Part shown: one piece after another, positions 49,608-62,210 of the stretch | Position numbering within the stretch: the stretch's first letter is position 1 | Layout of the letters: the number at the start of each line of letters is the position of its first letter | From: Apostichopus japonicus | Lineage: Eukaryota > Echinodermata > Holothuroidea > Aspidochirotida > Stichopodidae | Assembly (NCBI RefSeq): GCF_037975245.1 | Contig: NC_092582.1 | Location: 4,938,001-5,002,000, forward strand | Direction of reading: 5' to 3' | Length of the DNA: 64,000 nucleotides | The notes under the pieces: model-generated | Databases searched by the model: none | Seen by the model: the letters and a program-made list of their open reading frames with translations, nothing else | What the model was told of the DNA's origin: nothing | Made by a program: the position numbers and the translations under genes

Positions 49608-49888
49608 GAAAATCGTAATGAGTTGGAAAATCAAGAACAGTGAAAAAACTTTCAGCCTCCACCGGGATTCGAACCACGGGCCTCCCGCTCTGTACGCGGA
49701 CACCCTAACCACTAGGCTATGGACGCTGATTGTATGTCCAGAGGTTCGAAACCGGTAAGGAAGATCGTAATTCCACTGTAGGCGTTTGTCACCTGTATCG
49801 AACAATACTAGTTCTGTTTTTGGTGACATATTTTGCCTTACTCTAGAGATCAAACATGATGCTAACCAACTCGAAAATCATTTGTGAT

Positions 49889-49986
<98 letters not shown>

Positions 49987-52900
49987 GGGTGGGTAAAGGT
50001 ACAAACTATGAAAGAAGTCGAGAATTAAAGCAAGCATTTTAGTGAACTGTACTGAACAATTAGAACAAGTGAACAACTGATATGGAAATGAACTTAATGT
50101 ATAAGAACAAAGAAACATGACTCGAGATGAATCATTTCTAGGAACTGTGGAACAGAACCACAATACTTAGCATCAAGTTGAACAACGCTTTAAAGTGATT
50201 CTCTTCAATATACTACAGCATGAAAGAATTATATATTGTTTCCTTTAACTTGTTATGCATTATCATTCCATCATTAACTTCACAGCGAATTCAACGGCCA
50301 CAGAACGCCAAGGACTAAGAAATATTGCACAAGAAAGAATGCAACAGGTATAAAATGGTCCAGCACTGAATTTACTTAATGGCTGTATGAATACGTCCTA
50401 ATCGCTGTTTTTTTTTTTTTTGGCATTTGTTACTGTTGTGTTTTTCGGATGATTAAAGCGACCATTGCCATGTATCTACTGAATGTGGCTACTTATAAAA
50501 AACTTATAGGGAAAAAATCAGTTGAAAGTATTCATCCTATAATTCTGTATCAAAATTGGATGAATAATAACTGAGAACAATTACCTAAGACGAAGGATGG
50601 AAATGAAAATCAAACCACGTTCTTTGCACAGCTATATACTCTAAGCTCGAGTCTGATTACATTGGGTCTGTGACTGTATTGTTGTAAATTGACTAATATT
50701 TAGGCTAATGAAGTAATAAACTACTTAGTTCTACCTGAAAAGTACCAGGTTATCTTAATCTACGTAATGTTATGTGAACACATCAAGTACACTTTGGACC
50801 GTATGTACTTTGTGCTTGTAAGAGGTCAATTTTGAAGTTAGGCCTATCTCAACCCTCGGAGATATAATTGATGAAGTTACTTTGATCATTGCGGTCCTGT
50901 GACCAGTCCGAACAGTACCCTGATTCCTTTTAATAGAACAAGGAAGTCATGGAACACAATACCTGAGTATAAAAAATTAACACAACTTCCTTGACTTATA
51001 ACCTTTGCTATTTTTAAAGTTGATATAAGTTATACTTTTGATTCTAGTGGCATGTTGGTGAACAGGTTTCTACGTCTCACTCAGCACGACTTTCGAACCC
51101 TATTTTGTTCAGTTTCAGGGTTCACTCGCCTTAGCAGCGTTGGTGCAGTTTCTGATTGGCTGCACAGGGCTTGTGGGCGTACTGTTACGATTCGTTCGTC
51201 CAATCACAATTGCTACAACCCTTCTACTGATTAGTTTACCATTAGTACCGGTAGCGTCCGATGCCTGCGGAAGACATTGGCTCATATCTTCCTTGTAAGT
51301 AGAAAGTTTGTCAAAACACATGAGCCGTTAACTTGTTCTTTGATGACTTGACTGAATGCTTTATACTCATTTACATGTAACATTGTAGTATTTGTTTTCA
51401 ATTCATTAAGTTAATCATCAGTTGAATGCTCTATTTTTACTAAGGGCACATCATTTTGTAGATTGACAGTGCATGGTTGTGAGGAATAATACACTTCTAT
51501 CTCGATGGAAGACTGGAGTGGGAAATGCTCTAACTAGCCTATAGAACAATAACACATGCACTTTCGGACCACACACTATAGGACTACACACCAATGCCAC
51601 GCAATGCAATGAAATGAACAATGCAGTACCAGGCCATACATATGAAGAGCTTCAATCTCGCTTTAGGCTTAGATCACTTCGGGTACAACCGACAATTGCT
51701 TAGCAGAGATAGGTCTAGGCCCCAGTTTAAAGGTTAACAGTATTGGCACTATAGTCTTGGTCAAGACGTTCGTACTATATATAAATATCGTCGAATTATA
51801 AAGCCATCCCAGGGAGCCCTTCCACAAATCTGCTTGCCAGGCGGGTGAATTAGCCATAAAAGAACATACGATCTCCACATAAGTATAACGTTGTACATTC
51901 GTACATATGGCTGGAGCACTGATCTAACTTTAGATCTATATGAGCTGGATTCGTAAGCATCAAATGTCAAGTGTCATGTAACTCATGAATATGCATATAT
52001 AAGAGGATGTGTCACGCAAACAGCGATTTCAATGGTTTCATCATATTTCCGATGATTTTTTTGGCCAAAAAAAAACCCCCAAAGAAAAGTAAACAACGCT
52101 CTGCAGAAATGTACAAGACCCTGGGATTGAAAGATGTTCGAAAGAGGATGTTAGGACGCACTCATATTAATTGCAACAGGCAGAGTAACAGTAGAATGCC
52201 AGGGTCTTGAACAAGACTATATTGGCACCAGAATTAAGCGCGCGAACAGTTATTGCTAGACGTTCTCAAAAGTATTGTTCCCTTGAAGCTATGATCCTAC
52301 ATATCAGTCACAGTCTTTGAGAATTTTTAAGACTGACATTTTAGTATTTCAGTGTGGATAACGTTGAAATGTGATCACCGTTGACCATTGTCCGACCTTG
52401 TAGCATATTTGTGGGCAAAGTATTTGTGACGTGTAATTATACACTGTTTGATTGTTGAGGACTTTGGAGCTTGACAATAGCCCACAGAACTATAGCAAAG
52501 TGACTGAATTTATGTTGAGTTTATTGCAATGTAAAGTGTTTTGCACTGTAAAGTTTATTGCACTGTTTAAGTGTATTGCACTGTTAAAGGCATTGAAGAC
52601 TCGCCCCAAACCGCGTGCGGCCATCTGAAAAAGTTAACTTTCCGTTGCTTGCAAGTGACGTTTTGTTCGTGTCGCTACAAAATGCAGACAGTACAGTAAT
52701 GAAACGTGATACCTTGTTATCTTTAGCTGGACCTGAGATGTCCATCGCTGTATCGTTTGTACACTGTGCTGTGGGTATTGACCGCAGCTGTATGTACTGA
52801 CTGTACACTAGTGTCTAATTACCGATGGTATAGCAAGCTGTGTGTGTATTTTCTCGGATCGATGGCGGTGTCTAACACTTCTGTTACACGTCATTCGAAA

Positions 52901-54351
52901 CTAGGTCAGATTACCGGCATTAGACGTTTCTTTTTGCGCGAGTCTTCAAACCCTTTAAGTGTAGTGTACTGTTAAGTGTATTGCACTGTAAAGTTATAAA
53001 ATGTACGTCACGATCATTAAGCGTTCAGGGTTTGTTTATTAACAGTTAGTATAAATTGATTGAGTCATTACGATATTGGCCTACGCACTGCCCAACACTG
53101 GCAAAATGGTAGCCTATTACAACCAGAAAACAGTAAAGGACATTAGAAGGGCTGCACGGAACTCAAACGAATGATAAACTTATCGTAGTAGTCCACGGTG
53201 CCCGGGTTGCGATATTTTTCCCCAAACAGGTTTGCAATTGTGTGTAAATAGTCGCTCATGATTGGTCGGAAAAGTAACCTCATCACCAAAGAAACCTTCA
53301 CTTCGAGGTTACCAAAATGTCTGCATCCATTCGTTGCAACGAAGATATACCCGCTCAAAATAACCCGAGGCTTTTCGTATCTTTGTAATCGGTTCTGACA
53401 TATTGAGCACACTAGTTTTTAATGATTTGTATCATCTATTATCGATGTTTGATCGAAGCTTCCTGTGAAGGCATTCATCTAAAACATCGCACAGTGAAAG
53501 TTTCGTACAGGGTGCATCACACTTGTGCTGTATGCCTATATGTATTATAACTATGTAAACAGTGCAGTAACGGAAATATATCATACTGTAGACTATACTG
53601 TTTTGCGTATATTCATTCAAGACTCGTGAAACTCGCGTCATGAAGTTAATTTTAGTGTACCCATTCCACGAAACGAATTCTGATTTCAATAGAACGGCTC
53701 ACGATTTTACTGCTGTGTTGTGAAATACTGGTTCTTCAAATGTGCACATAAATCAGTTGAGTTCTAGATTGAAGGATTAACCAACGTGATCTGAGTTCAT
53801 GGATCGTCACGTCGTTACTCTTGCTATAGATGGTTTCAATGGGTCCTTTTAATCATAGACCTCCTACCAATGGTAATGTCTGCTGCACCTATTTATTTTT
53901 CTTATAACCTTATCATTTGCTATAACTTTCATTGTTTCAGTTGTATCTTGCAGATGATCTTATACTCACAATTCCTGAATAGGTACAGCATTCCCCTGCC
54001 AAAAGGCAAGCGACTGGCTATTTTCGCATTTTTCCCGGTGAGTACAAAGAACTAACATGCCATTATCTTCGACTTGAACCATAAGTTAGTTCAGACTTAC
54101 CTTCGTAAGACTTCTTTCTTTCAAACGGGAGTGGGCTACTTAATGGATCTTGCGGGCTACACGAAATTTGAAAAAAAGGGGAATCTACATGGTAACGTCA
54201 AAAACAAACAAAAACAAATCATAATATTTTCATATTTCGAAGCCTATATATATAATACATATATAGCCTATATATACATAGCCTATTTGAAGCCTATTTA
54301 TCCGATACATATAGTCTATATATTCTATATGTCTGTCTGTCTGACTGTCTA

Positions 54352-54384
<33 letters not shown>

Positions 54385-57300
54385 AATTGAAATTGTAGTG
54401 AGTTGGAAAAACTAAAACAGTGAAAGAACTTCCAGCCTTCACCTGGATTCGAACCCGGGCCTCCCGCTTTATATACGGACACCCATACCACTAGGCTATG
54501 GACGCTGATTGTATACGTCCAGCGGTTCGAAACGGTAAGGAAGGTCGTAATTCCACTGTAGGCGTTTCCATATGTATCGAACAATGCTAGTTGTGTTATG
54601 GTAACATATTTTGACTTACTCTAGAGATCAAACGTGATGCAAACCAACTCGAAGTCATTTGTGATTCCTAAAGCCTATATATAGGCTATATATATACATA
54701 TTGTCAACACCGTATTGATATTTCTGTACAGGCTCTGCTGGCTTTAACTATAACCTGGATTCTTTGTCTCATCCTGACATCGGTGGGGGCTTTCCCTGAC
54801 GACCCGGCACAGTATGGTTACTTTGCACGAACTGATATTTACAATGATGCTATCAGAAATGCGGTGTGGTTTAGAATTCCGTACCCAGGTATGCACTGTG
54901 GTAAATAGGTTACCTGAGAGTTACTAGAATTTTTGTTGTTCGAGGGTGATGGAAAACGAGTTGGCACAGTAAGGACACGCAACTATTATACAATGGAATA
55001 TCAGAAATGCTCAGTTGTTTAAAATTCCGTCCCAAGCATGTATTGGACAGACATGTGAATCGGTTAGGACAAGCAGGGACGTAGTATGTTCATCTATGTG
55101 CTAATTAACTGGTTATTGAATTCAAATTATTGTAATCTTGTGGAGTGTCGGCTAAAATAATACGAAATGTAAGTATGTATGTATTTTAGATCCTCCTGCA
55201 AGCAGGAACTGCCATCATTGGCTTATCAAAGCCGCAAGCTGACCGAAGTCAGTCTCTTAGATTCATTTTTAACGTCCAGGATTATGAATTGTCAATTGTC
55301 AACAACTCTGTAACTGGACGACATACATTAATCTTGGAGTGACTCGAACTCGGGACCTTTCGATTGAAAGGCCTTGGCGTTAACCACTGAGCTAAAACTC
55401 CTTGGAAATTGATAAAACAAACATAGAAAATCCTCTATAGTAAACACGTATAAATGTCAAGTACTATTTGATAACTGTAAGTGTTATAACTTATATCTGT
55501 ATAGGTCAGTTCGGTGTACCGGCAATAAGCGTGGCTGGATTCATCGGCATGACAGCCGGTGCTGTCGCAAGTATCGTGGAATCTGTTGGCGATTATCATG
55601 CATGTGCACTCATCACTGGAGAACCTCCACCACCGGTACATGCGATTAATCGCGGTGTGATGATGGAGGGATTGGGCTGTATAGCTGCTGGACTTTGGGG
55701 AGCACCTTCTGGTTACACGTCGTACAGTACAAACATCTCTATAATTAGCTTAACGAAGGTAAAAAATACAATCACACCACTTTAGTATGTCGTGGCGTTC
55801 CGGATTCCTGTATGTACCCATATACGGCAATGTTGACATCATTGTTATATTGCTAAATATTACTAATAGATTCAGACGTCTGATATTTGATAAAATGTTT
55901 GGAATCTGACTACAGATGTCTGGAAATTTACAGAATAAAAAGTTAAAAGGAAATGCTTCGAATGATAAAGACTTGTCGGAATAACAATGATCAGTGTGTG
56001 GTGGTGGTGTTGAGATTGGAGACTGGGAGAGGAGGGGGGGGGGGATGGGGCTGGGAGAATATATAATATTTACTACTTGATATGATACTAAGTAATATTG
56101 TCAAGTCTCAAAATGATTACTTCAATTTCTACTAAAATGAACACATGTCAATGAAATAATTGGGATTCATTCTTCAATACTTTACAATTTAGGTGTGAGG
56201 ATTATTAACTTAAATGTTATTAGTTTCTAAAATCAATTCATAAATGTTTAAGTTTTTGTTTCACAGATCGGTAGTCGTGTAACTTCTTATATTGCAGCGG
56301 GACTATTCTGTTTCTGCGGAGTGATATTTAAGTTCAGTGCCTTGTGTTCTTCAATACCAGCTCCAGTGTACGGCGGAATATTTGCAAGTACAATAGGTAG
56401 GACTACAATGATACATTCATTACAAGAAGTTTTAAACCCCTCTCTCCTCGCTCTCTACCAACGTTTGTCCCTTTTTTATGATAAAATACATGTTTATGCA
56501 TAATACGGTCTTAAAATCGCTGGTCTCGTTTTCGATATAGAACATTCCAAAGTTTGTTGCGTTTCTTATTACATGAGAAATGAGAAATAAGACTAATTTA
56601 TAAAAGAAATATAAGGGGCGGAAAATATTATGCCTAAAAGAGAAAGTGGTTATAGAAGTACACTTTGCTGTTTGCTGTTTTTTAGCAGATTTTTATACCC
56701 TTAGGTCCACAGAATATAGCGGACAATAATGAAAAATTCACACTACACACCAAGTTTTCAAAATTTTGCTAAAGGTATCAAGGGCAAATTTATTTGCACG
56801 AATAAATATGCCATCGAAAAGATCTTGTGATTTTGTTATATACCCTTGAGTAAAATAATGAAGACCGAAAAAGATAGATTTTCCATATAAATACTGTCAG
56901 ATATTTGGCGATGTACATTATCTAAAATGCGGCATACCTGAAAACTATAGTTCATTTTCCTCATTTTCAAAGGAATGGTTGCTTCCATCGGTTTCGCTAA
57001 TCTGAGCTTCGTCAAAGTGGACACGTCCAGAAATCTCTTCATCATTGGGATTGGTATATTTATGGGAGTTGGAGTACCGGACTATCTCGACAAACATCCA
57101 GATTGCATCCAAACAGGTCTGTTTGTCTGTTTGTCTGCCCTGTCTCTGTAGCACCTGTTCTTTTCCCGCCCAAACTTGTTTCAGTCTACCATATATGTCC
57201 ACACAAGAAGCCTATGTGTTAGTGAGATGAATATGCTATGAATTCACTATCATGATAAGTTTACGCTTATTGATAAAAAATAAATAAATAATGAACCGCT

Positions 57301-60300
57301 AATCCTTTTCAATTTCAAACGTTCGATTGACAGGTGTTGATGTTCAGGACTTAATGTTGTTTTGTTTCCCTCTAAATCATGAATTTCTTCTTTATAATAT
57401 GAACAACAGCTGGCATTAACACACTAACACATTCCTGATGTTTATAAGGTGCAGCGGTTTAAACCCGACCAGCTGCCACATTCTCTGTTCTGTGTAGTAT
57501 GCAAATTTGCTGATCTGAAGAGGCGTTGAGCGGATTCTTCCTTGCTATTGGTTAGAGATGATTGTTTCTCATCATCATTAGACAGCAAATACAAACTCTC
57601 AGAAATCGGAAGATGATCGTTATAACAGATTCAAACCAGTCTTTTAAGACTGGGATGACAAATCATTTGTATTATTACGAACGACTAAGTCGCTCTTTGC
57701 TATTCAAATTACCTAATGTCTGGGGAGCTAGGCGAGAGTAGCATCTAAAAATAGTAAAACTTACATTTGTGCAGCTGTACTATACTTGCAAATGGCAACA
57801 GCCAATGGAGAGTAAGCGCGATATTGGAAGTTGACCAATCGGCGCCACACACGTGTCAGTAGCTGAGCGATGTAGTCTTTAAGCTTGCAATGGGGGAGGC
57901 ATGACCAGTGGCGTCGCCATTCATTTCAAACTGGGGGCACAGGGAGCGCACAGCACTTAATTAGGAGGGGCATAGTGTGTATTTGTAAATGCCGTCCTGG
58001 GAGGAGTCTAAGGGGAGGGTGTGTGAAAGTTTTGATTAATTAAGGGTTAAGATTTTTTATTATTTTTTATTATTGTCATCTTTAATGAGGGTAGTCCTGC
58101 TTTCTAGAGGAGCACTGCTTTCCAGAGGAGCCCTCAAAGATGCAATCTGGTGCTATATTTAGCAACTTGAATGAACTTTTATGTTCCAGAATTTTCGGGC
58201 TTAGTCTGTCCGAAAGTTATGTTTTTTATGAGGCGGATAAAAAAGGTATACACATAATGGAAATAAATGCATTTGCTTTGATAAAGTTTTTTAAATAAGG
58301 GCGTTGAAATATAAATTTAAATTCATGCAGGGTAGTAGTGAAGTTTAAGTACTAGCGGTTTACGCCTGAGCCTCTGTGACCTAGTTAGTGAGAAAACAAC
58401 TGGTTATTGTGATGGTCGATGGAAATAAGTTTTACTGAATAGAAAAACATAATACATTTCTTCCTTTGAAAACAAAAGTTTTCGTTTGAGTATTTTTTTT
58501 TAAACTACAAATCGCATCTTGCGGGTACCGGAGGGGGGGGGGGCACGATAATTTTGGGTGGGCACGTAACATAACTGCTGAAAAAAATATTTCAAGAATA
58601 CTTTTTCATTAAGCGTGAATGTTAAAGCTCTAGGGGTGTTTCTAACTACAGACATGTTTGATCTTCTTTGTGGCTTTACATGTGACACTAATTACTATTT
58701 AATCCCGTCTTTTCCCCCGTTCCGTCTCTTTATTTCAAAGGTTCCGTAGTTGTCGATCAAATTTTGAACGTTGTATTGGGAAGTAACATGTTCATTGGTG
58801 GAGTTACAACTTGTATTCTCGATAACTTAGTACGAGGTGAGTACGACAAATTAAAACATAAATGACATTGAAGTTTGACGTTGAATAATTCTATAGTTTA
58901 GGTTTTGAATTTTGAATTTGTTCTTCTCGTCTGGTAAACCGCCATGTGTAGGCAACTATTGGTGACACCTGCCTTCAAGCCAGAGTTTATACTTACACAA
59001 TCACCAGAAGATGTCTGACATTTATAAAATAATGACTTTTTTTATGGAAGAAGAACTTACACTTAGAGAGAATGGACGACAGAACAACTTAAATTGGTCT
59101 GACACAGAGAGTTATGATAATAGACTTCCTGCTTATACTCACGTACAAAAATAGGTAAACAGTTAATACCCGATAGGAAAGCCTTTGTTAAAAGATATTC
59201 GAAATTTTTGGTAAAGAAGAAAGTTTTATAATTATATTTATGTTCAAAGATCAAAACCTCATTACCAATATACGAACGTGTTACACCCGTGGTATAACGA
59301 CTTTACTGATGGATGAATGATTTAAACTTACTGAGTATAAACCTTTACTCAGAGATGAATGATTGAAACTTAATGAGTAACAACCTTTACTCACAGATGA
59401 ATGGCTTTAACTTAATGTCTAGCAACCTTTATTCACAGTTGAAGATGTAAACTGACTGAGTAGCAACCTTTACTCAGAGATGAATGATGTAAACTTAATG
59501 ACTAACAACCTTTACTCACATATGAATGACTTAAACTTACTGAGTAGCAATCTTTACTCACAGTTGAATCATGTAAACTTATACTGCGTAGCAACCTCTA
59601 CTCAGAGATGAATGATTTAAACTTACTTACCGAGTAGCAACTTCTACTCAGATATGAATGACTTAAACTTACTAGGTAGAAAAGGGTTTCTCACTCATGA
59701 ATGACACACACTTTGGGAGTAATGGCAGGTAACCCCGGAATAACAAAATTCTCTAAGAATAACTAGCATTAGAAATGCTTTGCATGAGTGACTCTAATAT
59801 GGTCTCCACATTTTGCTACAGTTTGATCTTTCCTGCATATCACTCTCGATCGAGTGTCTTTCCATTTATTAAACACTAAGTAGTCAGCCGATTCTCATGG
59901 CTTTATCTGAGTTAAAACTGGTAAAGGTGAGTACCCGCTAATCAGTTAAAACGGATGTATGTTATAATTTCTTAACGTATGTGATATTTGTGACCAGTTG
60001 CTATTGAGAAGGACATACCTACAGAAAATACTATACACACAATCCTATGCATAAGGATTGACTGGTCTAACCAGACTACACTAAAGGTTTCGCCAATAAT
60101 TTCTTCCAAACTATAACAGAATGTAGCTGCGCGTTAGTGCAAAACGTTTAAAATCTGCAATTGGAGCCATCTTTACAAGGTATACTTACTAGTCAAAATA
60201 AGTACTGTTTTTTAGACTCCTAATCAGTCATTAGTTGAAAAAGCCTTTGAGTAATGAATTCGTCTTAGCAACTTTTCCACAGTACAACATCCGCGGACAG

Positions 60301-60733
60301 GTCTAATATGTGTTACGGTGTTATAACACAGTTCAGTTTATACTGATTAATGTTTGCCTCCTATTCACAGTATAATCTGACCAAGTCATGTACATTGAGT
60401 GAAGTAGTAAACCATATTATTTTTAAGTTGAATATCTCTTCTGTTTTAATAAACTTATGCTACAAGTTTAAATTTTATACCTAAATTTACTTCTTATCAG
60501 GATCACCAGAGGAGAAGGGAACCAACTGGAGGCAGCAGATGGCTGATATTTGCTTTGATGAAGATAAATACATCGAAGAATCAACCTGCTACGATTTACC
60601 GTTTGGTATGGATTGGATAAGAAGAACATATTGGACTAAATATTTCCCTTTCAGCCCAACCTTTACTGGTATCAGGCTTAGACATCGACGACTTCAGTCA
60701 GAGACGAAAGATGTTATAGCGATGAGATTGTGA
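47536..60733 (+). CDS. SLC23A-like: SVCT-like nucleobase-ascorbate family transporter B
   Basis: Twelve coding exons: 47536-47715, 47985-48142, 48959-49050, 50286-50347, 51113-51294, 53941-54037, 54732-54888, 55505-55758, 56267-56396, 56973-57116, 58741-58836, 60501-60733 (stop), 594 residues. Exons 2-11 have exactly the lengths of those in transporter A (158, 92, 62, 182, 97, 157, 254, 130, 144, 96) and the same phases, so the two arose by duplication. Motifs: MYGVNDRPPWP, RLPIIQGPSAAF, RFVRPITIATT, ESVGDYHAC (335-343), PPPPVHAINRG, then signature TNISIISLTK (385-394), which keeps the T-K end but has Thr for Pro and Ser for Gly. C-terminus has YDLPFGMDWIRR. Expected to be a polytopic plasma-membrane sodium-coupled carrier, by family. 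Translation starts at ATGGCGGAC. The exon 2 acceptor is preceded by aaaaag, with the pyrimidine tract about 15-30 bases further up; the identical exon length in A supports it. Introns carry two SINEs of one family, two of another, a TTAA MITE and long TA arrays. Confidence 0.93.
49311..49542 (-). mobile_element. tRNA-derived SINE, family 1, copy 4 (transporter B intron 3)
   Basis: Minus-strand copy with a gtatgtatgtattttag tail at its left and the tRNA-like head ending at 49542. It sits immediately beside the family 2 element and TA array. Confidence 0.85.
49562..49604. repeat. (TA)n microsatellite, left of family 2 element
   Basis: About 21 TA units ending exactly where the family 2 element begins. 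Confidence 0.95.
49605..49890 (-). mobile_element. tRNA-derived repeat, family 2, copy 1, embedded in (TA)n
   Basis: The minus strand contains a tRNA-like core at about 49657-49727: A-box TAGCCTAGTGGTTAGGGTG, a CCGC/GCGG anticodon stem with a 7-base loop, and B-box GGTTCGAATCCC; acceptor arms pair at six of seven positions. About 285 bp is shared with copy 2, including sequence on both sides of the core, so it is a SINE-like element, not a free tRNA gene. Both ends abut long TA arrays. Confidence 0.8.
49890..49987. repeat. (TA)n microsatellite, right of family 2 element
   Basis: Nearly 50 TA units, able to extrude as a cruciform. It begins exactly where the family 2 element ends. Confidence 0.95.
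52588..52954. mobile_element. TTAA MITE family, copy 5 (transporter B intron 5)
   Basis: A 367-bp copy, TTAA at 52584-52587 and 52955-52958, inserted in a short repeated stretch of gtgtattgcactgtt units (about 52515-52580 and 52960-52992). Orientation as in copies 2 and 4. Confidence 0.92.
54327..54382. repeat. (CTGT)n microsatellite in transporter B intron 6
   Basis: tctgtctgtctgac...ctgtctgtctat array directly left of family 2 copy 2. Confidence 0.9.
54385..54668 (-). mobile_element. tRNA-derived repeat, family 2, copy 2 (transporter B intron 6)
   Basis: Co-linear with copy 1 over its whole length, including the tRNA-like core (about 54434-54512) and flanking gttcgaaacggtaagg and actctagagatcaaac blocks. 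It is flanked by a CTGT array on the left and TA-rich sequence on the right, as copy 1 is by simple sequence. Confidence 0.8.
55171..55401 (-). mobile_element. tRNA-derived SINE, family 1, copy 5 (transporter B intron 7)
   Basis: Minus-strand copy with a gtatgtatgtattttag tail. A short stretch around ctcgcgaagatg present in other copies is missing here. Confidence 0.85.
59311..59690. repeat. Minisatellite of about 42 bp x 9 in transporter B intron 11
   Basis: Units at 59312, 59354, 59396, 59438, 59479, 59522, 59565, 59608 and 59653 follow gatgaatgatttaaacttac then tgagtagcaacctttactca. They differ by several substitutions, so the array is old. Confidence 0.88.
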
Positions 60734-62210
60734 GGAAATGGAGAGGGAAGTGGAGTAGAAGAAAAGTGAATGGTTCCCCTTGAGTCCTAGCTTTACTAAT
60801 GTTAGGCTGAAACAGCGATGCACATCTTTACTACTGCAGTAAGACATAATGGTAGTAAGGAATGGAGAATAAGGCAACTTCCATATATGAATAATCCTCA
60901 TGTGATACCCATTATATATGTATCACGGTAAAGGAAGCCTACCGGATACCCAGACTATAAGTGACACAGATATCTATAGTTAAAGAGCAACGACGGGGTG
61001 TCAACTGTCGTACGAGTATGTACGGTGCGACACATGTGTGCGCCAGTGTGCATACACTTACAGAAGTTTTAGGGTACTTGTTGACTATTTTATCCGTGTC
61101 ATACTCTTCAAACACTTCTTTTTTTCTTATCCATCCACTTCAAGTTGTCCTACTGTAACATTATTATTTTGAGAAAATATACCCTTTTTATAACCTGCAC
61201 ATACTACACAAAGGAAGCTTTCTGATTGTTAACTAACTCAAATTACATTTCTCACGCTGAACTGCTTTTCTCGAATCTAGAAATACTGAAATTTTTCTTG
61301 TATTTAAAAATGTCTACTCTCTTTGTTTCTACATAAGTGTATCCACATAGACTTTGATCTGGCAACGTCTGTTTAACTTTAAATATTTTCTCTTTGTTTT
61401 TCTCTTCTTGTTGTTCTATCTTTATTATTATTTTGTTAATAGGTACTGCTCGTCGAAACTTTTGTATTTCACACCTTCTTCCATCTAATTGTTTTCATGA
61501 ATTTATGCCCATGTACCATTTTATATTGTATGCAAATGAACACAAAGTCTTATAACTATTAAAAGTATATACCACCAGCAGATGTTCCCTTCGATATCTC
61601 TGTATGAATGTTATGGAGTATGTATGTTATGTAGAGTTATAGAGTGATAGACAGTTCTCACGCTGGAACGGATTATATTGGTAACAACATACGGATTTGA
61701 AAAAGAAATAAGTTTTCATCGACTTTATAACTTGCTGTTATACCTTCTGACTGACTTTCAAAGCAGGTATTATTTTGTTATCGATGTTACGGACATATCG
61801 CTCGGTTCTTCCGTTAAACGTCATTATTTTAAACCTGTACAGTTAGTAATTATAGAGACAATGGCGATAACGCAATCGCATAATTACCTGCGAACTCTAC
61901 ACCGATTAGGTAGCGTAGCAAACACATCGTGTCTCCTGAAACTAAGCTAGGTGTTGACTGAAACACATTGGTTTTTATTTCAAAGCAAGAAACAAGTTGT
62001 ACTAGATTATTAGTTTGATTGGTAAGTTACAGTGTAGTACGAAGTTTCTCACGAGACATATGGTAATTTACCGCTTATATTTAAGTGATTAGTAATTATA
62101 GGAGCCCACGCGCGCATTGCATACACGATAACGTTTTACGAGGCTGTAATAACAGAATATAGAAGCAATACTCAAAATTGGCAAATCAATATCTACATGT
62201 TGGGTGCAAT
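60734..62210. other. Intergenic region between transporters B and C
   Basis: Only 1.48 kb separates the B stop from the C start. It must hold the B 3' UTR (ATTAAA at 61558-61563 is one candidate signal) and the C promoter. I see no repeat family or coding domain here. Confidence 0.6.

Noticed and set aside
49657-49727. A functional tRNA gene
   Set aside because: It can fold, but homology with the second copy extends well beyond both ends and the second copy is degenerate, so it is a SINE-like repeat.
52007-52210. Basic open frame with KKKPPKKSKQR in transporter B intron 5
   Set aside because: No family recognised and no splice or start context; unsupported as a gene.
53143-53412. 89-codon minus-strand open frame in transporter B intron 5
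   Set aside because: No recognisable domain and it lies within an intron. Chance is likely.
57906-58560. Another hAT-like element beginning CAGTGGCGTCGCC
   Set aside because: I could not find the matching inverted right end or a target duplication; it may be a truncated copy.
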